Under the pieces are notes generated by a model. The model had not been told where the DNA came from, searched no databases, and was given only the letters and a program-made list of their open reading frames with translations. A stretch of 5,905 nt of DNA from a bacterium (GTDB taxonomy: Bacteria > Bacteroidota > Ignavibacteria > Kapaibacteriales > UBA961). This document shows, piece by piece, positions 1 to 5,482 of the stretch. The stretch is from assembly GCA_022844575.1 (NCBI GenBank), contig JALHLL010000001.1, positions 1 through 5,905 on the forward strand, read 5' to 3'. The position numbers and the translations under genes were made by a program. How positions within the stretch are numbered: the first letter of the stretch is position 1; every line of letters starts with the position of its first letter.

Positions 1-118
1 CGAATATTCCAATAATAAATGTCAATAAAAATTAAATATCTGTAAAATCGATTACGTATGAAATTAAACTATATATGTATATAATATTCCTTGTAAACTT
101 ATGTATAATCCGTAGCCC
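1..118. other. AT-rich non-coding stretch at the left edge
   Basis: All three plus-strand frames entering from the left meet a stop codon early (at 13-15, 26-28 and 33-35), so at most the last few codons of an upstream plus-strand gene could be here. The stretch is dominated by A and T. It contains two TATAAT strings, at 80-85 and 104-109. Neither has a convincing -35 partner, and such strings are expected by chance in sequence this AT-rich. GAATATTC at 2-9 is a short palindrome of no clear meaning. I see no gene or RNA here. Confidence 0.5.
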
Positions 119-204
119 GATGAAGGGGTGTGTTCTTTGTACATCTTTGTCAGGTAGCCAAGTACCTCCTTCTGGTGTCAAAGCAATACGCCCTTTTTTA
201 CATC
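119..204 (+). other. Long imperfect inverted repeat: candidate structured leader, small RNA or terminator
   Basis: The two arms can fold into an extended hairpin. Pairing runs GATG 119-122 with CATC 201-204, 123-134 with 185-196, CTTTG 135-139 with CAAAG 179-183, ACATC 141-145 with GGTGT 174-178, and AGGTA 152-156 with TACCT 163-167. The apical loop is GCCAAG at 157-162. Single bulges fall at 140 and 184, TTTA 197-200 bulges near the base, and 146-151 faces 168-173 as an internal loop. The non-Watson-Crick pairs within the stems (125/194, 129/190, 132/187, 144/175) are all G-U on the plus strand, which favours a plus-strand RNA. A T6 run at 194-199 closes the stem, as in an intrinsic terminator. 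The hairpin ends 18 nt before the ATG at 223 and leaves the likely ribosome site exposed. It could be a 5' leader or attenuator, a short RNA with its own terminator, the terminator of an upstream gene, or a small mobile palindrome. The pairing is visible; the role is unknown. Confidence 0.5.
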
Positions 205-222
205 CATTTTTCAAGGTGTGTT

Positions 223-2652
223 ATGCAACACTTATCTAAAATCTCGTTCTTTTTTTGTCTTGGCGCAACATTGTATTTTTCCATTTTCGGATTGTATGCG
301 CAGGGTCCGAATCTTGTTCCTAATCCGAGTTTTGAATTAAAGGGTATCGCACCAATACCTTTCGTTGATGGGAAATATCCCGCCATTAATAACAATAATG
401 CCGAACCTAACCCGCAGGCATTACATTATATCATGCGGGGGGATACAACTCTAACTAAATATAGACCTGAGGATTATTATGATGATGACACATCCAATAG
501 AGCCGTAGAACGTTGGTTTCGTGCCAACTCGGCAACATCAGATTATTATCATACAGATGCAACTGTGCCTATAGGATATGATGCAAATAGAGGTGCGAGA
601 ATCCCCTATATATGGGCTGCCGACAGTTTAAGCCCTGTTACCGGTGATGCTTATGCAGGAATTGCTGTAAAAAGGGTTTCGGGTTCAAACATCGCCGATG
701 AATACAGGGAGTATTTGGCGGCACGTTTAACTCAGCCCTTAGAGCAAGGTAAAACATATATGGTAAAATTTCGATACTCAATGGCAACGTATAAAAGTGC
801 TGAAGAGGAGAAAAGTGAATTTTATAAGAATAAATATTATCTAAAAAAACTCGGTGTAGCTTTCGTAGATACCACTCAACCTATTTATAGTCGTGCCACT
901 AATGGATTTTCAACTACTTACTGGACAACTCAATCATCCGATTACTTTACTAATACTTTGGAATTTGATAGTGCAGGGTATCAAATGGTGGAAAATAATA
1001 ATTTAGGATATTATGAAGCTCCGCTTTGGGGTGAATTTATCGAACATATCAGCCCTAATCAATCAGGATTAAAATATATAATAATCGGTAATTTCGATCA
1101 ACAAATAAGTCTATTTGACATAATACGTATTAAAGGCCGTAACGGTATTACACCTAATTCACTTGGAACATACCCCTTTTATTTTCTTATTGATGATGTA
1201 GAAGTGAGGGAAGTGGCTAATCCCGATTCTTGCGAATGTAAATATATTTTTACCTGCCCCCATACCCGTAACGATTCTTTAGAAAATAATGAGCCGGGTA
1301 AATGTTGTTTTACTACACCTATAAGACCCGACCCGGGTGCTTGTCAATTTCGTTTCCTTCGCATAAAACAAGGTAGTACCGTCGTTTCCGATCCGCCTTT
1401 TATTGACTTTGGCGGTATTGTTCCGAAAGGCACAACGGTAGAAGCATCCTTTTGTGTGGATGCGAAAAACAATGAAGATTATACACGTATTGATATGGAA
1501 TTTCTCGATGAAGATAGTAATGTTGTTTGTATCAAACCTGAATATGTGTATTGTAACTGTCCATGTTACCGACTGGACGAACCCATTGCTCCGGGTGTGG
1601 CCTTACAAACTCTTGAACCTGAAATTACAAAAATTGCGAATGCTCCGAATGGTGATTGCTGTTGGGAATTTTCCTTGAAAAACAATTATAGTTGTGATAT
1701 TTTAGATACAAGTTTTACTATCGAAGCCAGAGCGGGAAATTCAACTTTTACGGCTGTTAGCCCTTGGCAAAAAATAACTCTCGGCAGCAATATCAGTTTC
1801 GTTAAGCCGGGTGGTATGGCGGCAAATAGTAGTTCTTTGGTGTTTAGGGTATGTACACCGCCGCAAACAAATGGGATTCCCCGCGTATTGGAAATGAATG
1901 TAAAGAAAGAACCGACATCAAATTTCAAAGGTTCAGTATGTTATTCATTCCCTGATGTAGAATTGGAATGTTCAGCCGATACGAATTGTTGTGATTTATT
2001 GGAAGTAATATTACGTAAAAAATCACAGACAATGAGTCATGATTGCGAATTTGATTTTATAGTGCGACAGAAAAACGGGCCTAAAAAGTGTAAATTCCAT
2101 CGCATACGTATAAAAGAGGGTGCAATAACCAGGCACATAACCGATTCGACAGGCACGGCAATGGATTTATCGCAAGAAACAGTTATTTGGGAGGATGATT
2201 TGGGAACAAGTTGTCCGCAATCATTGACACCGGGCTATCAGCGTTCTGCCACCTATACGATAGAGTTTTTGGATTCTACCGGAACGGTACTATGTCCCGT
2301 AACAAAAACTTTCCAATGTTGTTATTCATCGGGTGTATCGTCTGGCTCAAAAATGGGGATGCAGGAACAATCAAAAAACATCAAAGAATTGACATCAGGC
2401 GGAGCAATTACTAATGCGGTACTAAACGGCAAACGATTGCAATATACGGTGCAGAATAAAGGCGAAACCATACCCGCCAAAGTACAGATAATAGGTTTAA
2501 GCGGTGAAGTATTCCAGACCGTGCAAAGTGAACTTAAAAACGGTACAAATGCAGGCGAAATGGATATAAGCCGTTTACCGAATGGAACATATTATATTTC
2601 AGTACAAACAAGTTTGTGGCAAACGAGTAAACAAATTATTATTATGAAGTAA
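223..2652 (+). CDS. T9SS-secreted, cysteine-rich multidomain protein
   Basis: An 809-residue protein of unknown function, predicted to cross the inner membrane by Sec and the outer membrane by the T9SS, ending on the cell surface or outside. The ATG at 223 is chosen because a signal peptide follows at once (residues 1-26, hydrophobic core, likely cleavage after LYA) and AAGG lies 6 nt upstream. A GTG at 130 in frame would add 31 residues ahead of the signal and would begin inside the hairpin. Residues 30-331 form an N-terminal domain that opens with NLVPNPSFE and ends in LIDDVEV. It also carries GDAYAGIAV (141-149) and QGKTYMVKFRYSMA, features of a beta-sandwich domain common in secreted Bacteroidota proteins and often carbohydrate-binding-like. 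Residues 337-700 hold all 25 cysteines of the mature protein, with Cys-Cys pairs at 361, 479, 589 and 699, implying three units of 110-118 residues. Residues 732-809 are the T9SS sorting domain, with LPNGTYYISV and a basic, hydrophobic end (QIIIMK). No catalytic motif is seen, so adhesion or glycan binding is only a guess. A terminator follows. Confidence 0.88.
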   Translation: MQHLSKISFFFCLGATLYFSIFGLYAQGPNLVPNPSFELKGIAPIPFVDGKYPAINNNNAEPNPQALHYIMRGDTTLTKYRPEDYYDDDTSNRAVERWFRANSATSDYYHTDATVPIGYDANRGARIPYIWAADSLSPVTGDAYAGIAVKRVSGSNIADEYREYLAARLTQPLEQGKTYMVKFRYSMATYKSAEEEKSEFYKNKYYLKKLGVAFVDTTQPIYSRATNGFSTTYWTTQSSDYFTNTLEFDSAGYQMVENNNLGYYEAPLWGEFIEHISPNQSGLKYIIIGNFDQQISLFDIIRIKGRNGITPNSLGTYPFYFLIDDVEVREVANPDSCECKYIFTCPHTRNDSLENNEPGKCCFTTPIRPDPGACQFRFLRIKQGSTVVSDPPFIDFGGIVPKGTTVEASFCVDAKNNEDYTRIDMEFLDEDSNVVCIKPEYVYCNCPCYRLDEPIAPGVALQTLEPEITKIANAPNGDCCWEFSLKNNYSCDILDTSFTIEARAGNSTFTAVSPWQKITLGSNISFVKPGGMAANSSSLVFRVCTPPQTNGIPRVLEMNVKKEPTSNFKGSVCYSFPDVELECSADTNCCDLLEVILRKKSQTMSHDCEFDFIVRQKNGPKKCKFHRIRIKEGAITRHITDSTGTAMDLSQETVIWEDDLGTSCPQSLTPGYQRSATYTIEFLDSTGTVLCPVTKTFQCCYSSGVSSGSKMGMQEQSKNIKELTSGGAITNAVLNGKRLQYTVQNKGETIPAKVQIIGLSGEVFQTVQSELKNGTNAGEMDISRLPNGTYYISVQTSLWQTSKQIIIMK

Positions 2653-2668
2653 CAACAGTATGAACTAT

Positions 2669-2700
2669 AAAAGCCGTTCCGTTAAACGAGCGGCTTTTTT
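2669..2700 (+). terminator. Rho-independent terminator of the secreted-protein gene
   Basis: AAAAGCCG (2669-2676) pairs perfectly with CGGCTTTT (2691-2698), and the T run extends to 2700. A small inner helix, CGT 2680-2682 with ACG 2686-2688, can form inside the 14-nt loop. The hairpin starts 16 nt after the TAA stop. The A run before and T run after the G/C core also allow weaker function on the opposite strand. Confidence 0.85.
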
Positions 2701-2748
2701 GTGAGGATTATAGTTTTTCCGTAAAAAAAAACACTTCATTTCAAATAG

Positions 2749-2763
2749 GATATTTGTCATATC
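2749..2763. promoter_or_regulatory. Candidate operator (dyad) ahead of the hemoglobin gene
   Basis: GATAT (2749-2753) and ATATC (2759-2763) form a perfect inverted repeat around a 5-nt spacer, TTGTC. Its centre lies about 41 bp upstream of the start point expected from the TACATTTG box at 2783-2790, a usual place for an activator of the CRP/FNR type. Five-bp arms in AT-rich DNA can arise by chance, so this is a modest candidate. No regulator gene is in the window. Confidence 0.3.
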
Positions 2764-2782
2764 GGGCCCACATAAACGTCGC

Positions 2783-2790
2783 TACATTTG
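2783..2790 (+). promoter_or_regulatory. Bacteroidota-type -7 promoter box of the hemoglobin gene
   Basis: TACATTTG matches the TAnnTTTG -7 consensus described for Bacteroides and Flavobacterium. It would start transcription near 2797, giving a leader of about 23 nt. No TTTG-type -33 box lies at the usual spacing; the nearest, at 2753-2756, is too far (26 nt). Short arms CTACA (2782-2786) and TGTAG (2794-2798) flank the box. Confidence 0.45.
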
Positions 2791-2819
2791 TACTGTAGTA
2801 TAAACAATTATCCGTTCCC

Positions 2820-3233
2820 ATGAAAAAAGATATACAAAACCGTGATGATATAGTGCTTTTGGTCAATACATTTTATGATAGGGTAAAAAACAATCCCATT
2901 ATCGGTCATATTTTTAATGATATTGCCAATGTGGATTGGGAAAACCACTTACCGAAAATGTATTCCTTTTGGGCAAGTTTACTTTTGCAAGAGCATAGTT
3001 TTTCCGGTAACCCGATGCAAAAGCATATAGCACTAAGCACCATAACTACATTGGATGAGAGCAAGTTTAAGGAATGGCTTACACTTTTTTTCGATACGGT
3101 TGATACCTTGTTTGAAGGTTCGGTAGCCGATGATGCAAAAACAAGAGCCGAAAATATTGCACGTTTAATGCTCTATAAAATTGAGATGAATCAAGCGGAG
3201 AATAACTTGATACAGATTTCCATGCCTCGGTAA
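2820..3233 (+). CDS. Group III truncated hemoglobin
   Basis: A 137-residue single-domain, heme-binding globin of the 2-over-2 fold, cytoplasmic (no signal peptide). Family hallmarks fall where expected by comparison with Campylobacter Ctb: Tyr19 (B10, in NTFYDRV), His43 (E7, in WENHLPKM), Trp51 (in SFWASLLL), the proximal heme ligand His69 (F8, in NPMQKHIAL) and Trp86 (G8, in KEWLTLFF). The GNPM-x2-H and FFDTVDTLFEG strings are typical of group III. These proteins bind O2 and NO with high affinity and are linked to nitrosative stress or oxygen handling; which one applies here is not shown. The ATG at 2820 starts the globin directly. No Shine-Dalgarno sequence is visible. The gene has its own promoter-like region after a strong terminator, stands alone, and converges on the exonuclease gene. 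Confidence 0.93.
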   Translation: MKKDIQNRDDIVLLVNTFYDRVKNNPIIGHIFNDIANVDWENHLPKMYSFWASLLLQEHSFSGNPMQKHIALSTITTLDESKFKEWLTLFFDTVDTLFEGSVADDAKTRAENIARLMLYKIEMNQAENNLIQISMPR

Positions 3234-3270
3234 TTACAGACGTATCTGCAAAAAAGTGAGTACCCATCAT

Positions 3271-3300
3271 CGGCAATACGCAGTTTTATTTGCCTTGCCG
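3271..3300. terminator. Weak inverted repeat between convergent genes
   Basis: CGGCAA (3271-3276) and TTGCCG (3295-3300) are perfect 6-bp arms around an 18-nt loop. The repeat sits 7 nt past the exonuclease stop and 37 nt past the hemoglobin stop. Neither side is followed by a proper T run, so a terminator role for one or both genes is possible but poorly supported. Confidence 0.25.
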
Positions 3301-3307
3301 TACTTCC

Positions 3308-4048
3308 TTATGTAAACTTCAAATATTCCGCCCATACGCAATACAGTTCCCATGTGGCTTGCACATCACGCAGGCAATACTCAGCTATCTCCGTTAATTG
3401 CCCATTGGCATACAGTTCACCTACTTTCGAACCATCCACACCACCCGACTTTGGCGAGGTAATGCCGAATGCTTTCGTATAAAAATCGAAGTTGTAGCGT
3501 TTCATCGGTCCATATGAGGAGCGTTCATAAAATGTCAATTCATCAATCAAATCAGTATGATACTTATAATTATAGCGCGTACCTTCCATCAGATTACGTG
3601 AGGGATGCAAACGCAAAAGGGCAGATCGCAGCATAATAAACGGCGAGTCGAAGTTGCGACCATTAAAGGAAATCAGATGGGCATTCTTATACTTATCCAA
3701 TGCTCCCCAAAAGCGCATAATTGCCGAACGTTCATTGCATCTGTAAATTTTTGTAGAGTTATCAGTGCTGTTTATCTGCTGAAACTCTCCATCGGGTAAA
3801 GAATTATCCGTAACAAAAGCACCACGAAACTCATCCCTTAATTCACAATCTTCATTCTCCGAGATTATGATAAGCCCAACGCACACTATCTGTGACGTAA
3901 GGGGCGAAAGTGCCATTTCTTCAATTTTTTTACGCTTTTCCTCATCGGTTTGAGCTCCGCGTACAAGATACTCACGTTGTGTTTCGTCGAAACCGTCATA
4001 CGGTAAAGCGGCGGTTTCCAAATCGAAAATGATATGGGTTCTGCTCAT
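3308..4048 (-). CDS. Predicted 3'-5' exonuclease, DEDDy type (PolB-exonuclease-like)
   Basis: A 246-residue protein with a ribonuclease H-like fold, resembling the family of predicted exonucleases related to the proofreading domain of DNA polymerase B. All three exonuclease motifs are present. Exo I is FDLET, with Asp9 and Glu11. Exo II is SFNGRNFDSPFI, with Asn129, Phe133 and Asp134. Exo III is YCLRD, with Tyr224 and Asp228, the Y-x3-D spacing that marks the DEDDy class. HTDL (164-167) and a Gly-rich KSGGVDGSKV (200-209) fit the same family. Such enzymes remove nucleotides from 3' ends using two metal ions; the natural substrate (DNA or RNA) is not known, and no polymerase domain is attached. 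The ATG at 4048 has the clearest ribosome site in the window (AAGGA, 6 nt upstream). The gene is divergent from the BamD gene and convergent with the hemoglobin gene. Confidence 0.88.
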   Translation of the reverse strand: MSRTHIIFDLETAALPYDGFDETQREYLVRGAQTDEEKRKKIEEMALSPLTSQIVCVGLIIISENEDCELRDEFRGAFVTDNSLPDGEFQQINSTDNSTKIYRCNERSAIMRFWGALDKYKNAHLISFNGRNFDSPFIMLRSALLRLHPSRNLMEGTRYNYKYHTDLIDELTFYERSSYGPMKRYNFDFYTKAFGITSPKSGGVDGSKVGELYANGQLTEIAEYCLRDVQATWELYCVWAEYLKFT

Positions 4049-4054
4049 GATTTG

Positions 4055-4059
4055 TCCTT
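4055..4059 (-). promoter_or_regulatory. Shine-Dalgarno site of the exonuclease gene
   Basis: Read on the minus strand this is AAGGA, 6 nt before the ATG. It is the only strong ribosome-binding site in the window and supports that start; the hemoglobin, BamD and thioesterase genes show none. Confidence 0.65.
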
Positions 4060-4076
4060 ATGGGATAGTGACTGTG

Positions 4077-4099
4077 GTGCACGGCACTCCGTAAAACGG
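4077..4099. promoter_or_regulatory. Two tandem small dyads in the divergent promoter region
   Basis: GTGC-ACG-GCAC (4077-4087) and CCGT-AAA-ACGG (4089-4099) are adjacent perfect inverted repeats, each with 4-bp arms and a 3-nt spacer. The second abuts the TAATTTTG box at 4100. Their place between two divergent genes suits an operator, but the arms are short. Confidence 0.25.
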
Positions 4100-4107
4100 T
4101 AATTTTG
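4100..4107 (+). promoter_or_regulatory. Bacteroidota-type -7 promoter box of the BamD-thioesterase pair
   Basis: TAATTTTG is an exact TAnnTTTG match. Transcription would begin around 4113-4115, which would place the upstream in-frame TTG at 4112 at or before the start point and so favours the ATG at 4148. No TTG-type -33 box is seen at the normal spacing. Confidence 0.45.
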
Positions 4108-4147
4108 CGCCTTGATACTCAACAAATACTGTACAAAACTACTTCAG

Positions 4148-4903
4148 ATGATTCGATTTGCCAGAGTATGTGCCTTTCTGATATGCGGTTTCACTCTTTT
4201 ATTCGCTATCGGTTGCGGTACATCGTATGAACTTGACACCAAAGATCCCGCCTCCATCTTTCGGGCTGCCATGATAGAGCTTGATGGTGAGGATTGGTTG
4301 GAATCCGAAAAATTATTCGATCTTATACGCCTTCAATTCCCCTCTTCGCCCTATGCCGATGATGCACAATATTATCTGGGTGAACTTCATTATCGTAAAG
4401 GCGAGTTCATTATAGCATCGTTCAATTTCGATATGGTACGACGGAGTTATCCCATGAGCGATTTCGGTAAGCCTTCCCGCTTTAAAACGGCAATGTGCTA
4501 TTATGAACTTTCGCCGCCTTTTGATAGAGACCAAGATTATACAAAAAAAGCGATTCAGCATTTTGCTGAATTCCAAGCCGTTTATACGCAAGATTCGCTT
4601 TATAATGAAGCCGGAAAAAAGATTGATGAACTACGTAATAAATTAGCTCGTCGCGAATATGAAACGGCAGAAATTTATCGTAAACTCTATACCAACAAAT
4701 CCGCCATAGTGTATTATGATTTTGTTATTGAAGATTATCCCGATACGGAATATTATGAGCCGGCATTCGTCGGTAAAATAGAAGCACTTGCCACACTCAA
4801 AAAATATGATGAATTACGTCTCGCTATTGAGACCTATAATAGCAGAATACCTAATGGTGCTTTGCGTGATAGGGTAATGAGTATAGCGAATGCCTTACAA
4901 TAA
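4148..4903 (+). CDS. bamD: Outer membrane protein assembly lipoprotein BamD
   Basis: A 251-residue lipoprotein with TPR-like helical repeats, predicted to sit on the inner face of the outer membrane and work with BamA in inserting beta-barrel proteins. The ATG at 4148 gives a compact lipoprotein signal (Arg3, Arg6, hydrophobic core) ending in AIGC, with Cys23 as the lipidated residue. An in-frame TTG at 4112 would add 12 residues without improving the signal. Repeats run from about residue 33 to 103 (ASIFRAAM, LFDLIRLQFPSSPYADDAQ, YRKGEFIIASFNF). The BamD signature LSPPFDRDQDYT is at 121-132, and LARREYETAEIYRK with YYDFVIEDYPDT covers 166-201. Length is normal for the family. The thioesterase gene follows after 31 nt with no terminator, so the two are probably one operon. 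A different TPR lipoprotein is the main alternative, but the signature makes BamD likely. Confidence 0.87.
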   Translation: MIRFARVCAFLICGFTLLFAIGCGTSYELDTKDPASIFRAAMIELDGEDWLESEKLFDLIRLQFPSSPYADDAQYYLGELHYRKGEFIIASFNFDMVRRSYPMSDFGKPSRFKTAMCYYELSPPFDRDQDYTKKAIQHFAEFQAVYTQDSLYNEAGKKIDELRNKLARREYETAEIYRKLYTNKSAIVYYDFVIEDYPDTEYYEPAFVGKIEALATLKKYDELRLAIETYNSRIPNGALRDRVMSIANALQ

Positions 4904-4934
4904 TTGAATATTTTCCTTTCTATCGTTTTTAATA

Positions 4935-5444
4935 ATGACAATGAATAATGTAGCATCGAAAACACCTGCTGAATCTACTGTACAAATGACACATTTGGTG
5001 TTACCTAATGATACGAATCAGCTTGGTAATTTACTTGGCGGCACCGTTATGCACTGGGTGGATATTGGAGCGGCACTGGTTGCAATGCGTCATTCCGGTC
5101 GAGTATGCGTAACTGCTTCGGTGGATGAAATCAGTTTTCTTGAACCGATAAAACTCGGTCATATGGTGCGCGTGCATGCTTCTATCAATCGCGCTTTTCG
5201 TAGTTCAATGGAAATAGGCGTAAAAGTGTTCCGCGAAGACCCACTAAATGGCACTGAAGCACATACATCAACAGCATATCTTACTTTTGTTGCTATTGAC
5301 CAATATGGCAAACCACTGCCCGTACCTCAAGTTGAGCCGATAAGCGATGATGAAAAACGTCGTTTTGAAGAAGCAGCGTTCCGACGCGAACTACGACTTA
5401 AAAATCGCGCGGCAATGAATGCTTTGAGAGAAAAGAATACATAG
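4935..5444 (+). CDS. Acyl-CoA thioesterase, single hotdog domain
   Basis: A 169-residue cytoplasmic enzyme of the hotdog fold, in the YciA/ACOT-type (BFIT-like) group, which hydrolyses acyl-CoA to free fatty acid and CoA. The core runs from about residue 16 to 130. It includes LPNDTNQLGNLLGGTVMHWV (23-42), with Asn28 or Asn32 and Asp43 as candidate catalytic residues by family analogy, then SVDEISFLEPIKLGHMV (62-78) in the second half of the fold and RSSMEIGVKV (89-98). The last 35 residues are a charged helix (DDEKRRFEEAAFRRELR), often seen in this group. Chain-length preference cannot be read from the sequence. The ATG at 4935 is used; a second Met two codons on (4941) is equally possible, and no Shine-Dalgarno sequence precedes either. 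It follows the BamD gene by 31 nt and is likely co-transcribed, though no functional link is evident. Confidence 0.9.
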   Translation: MTMNNVASKTPAESTVQMTHLVLPNDTNQLGNLLGGTVMHWVDIGAALVAMRHSGRVCVTASVDEISFLEPIKLGHMVRVHASINRAFRSSMEIGVKVFREDPLNGTEAHTSTAYLTFVAIDQYGKPLPVPQVEPISDDEKRRFEEAAFRRELRLKNRAAMNALREKNT

Positions 5445-5454
5445 AAATAAATAG

Positions 5455-5482
5455 ATAAAGCGGATTTCCTTGTTAGCTTTAT
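5455..5482 (-). terminator. Candidate terminator between the thioesterase and rhomboid genes
   Basis: ATAAAGC (5455-5461) and GCTTTAT (5476-5482) pair perfectly around a 14-nt loop. Read on the minus strand, the 3' arm leads into T-rich sequence (CTATTTATTTC), which suits termination of the rhomboid transcript. The stem is AT-rich and overlaps the rhomboid stop codon, so it is probably weak. Confidence 0.35.

Noticed and set aside
80..109. TATAAT strings as sigma-70 promoters
   Set aside because: There is no -35 match at 16-18 bp, the region is extremely AT-rich, and the other genes here show the TAnnTTTG type. I left them as chance matches, noted only in connection with the hairpin.
119..204. 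Long hairpin as the signal recognition particle RNA or a tRNA
   Set aside because: The rod shape and size fit a small SRP RNA, but the GGAA-type tetraloop and the AGCAG core are absent. No TTCGA-type T-loop or cloverleaf is present for a tRNA.
32..214. Minus-strand reading frame of 60 residues in the leader region
   Set aside because: It starts with TTG, has no ribosome site, overlaps the hairpin and ends in low-complexity hydrophobic sequence. It resembles no protein I know.
130..222. In-frame GTG start that would lengthen the secreted protein by 31 residues
   Set aside because: It puts 31 residues, including a polar and basic stretch, ahead of a complete signal peptide, and it lies inside the hairpin without a ribosome site. 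The ATG at 223 is better.
3237..3254. CAGA-CGTA-TCTG hairpin followed by an A run after the hemoglobin stop
   Set aside because: The stem is only 4 bp and the tract is A, not T, on the plus strand. On the minus strand the T run comes before the stem, so it is not a terminator.
3079..3276. Minus-strand reading frame of 65 residues across the end of the hemoglobin gene
   Set aside because: It lies mostly antisense to well-conserved globin codons and shows no recognisable motif.
4112..4147. TTG start adding 12 residues to BamD
   Set aside because: It lies at or before the predicted transcription start, and the lipoprotein signal is complete from the ATG at 4148.
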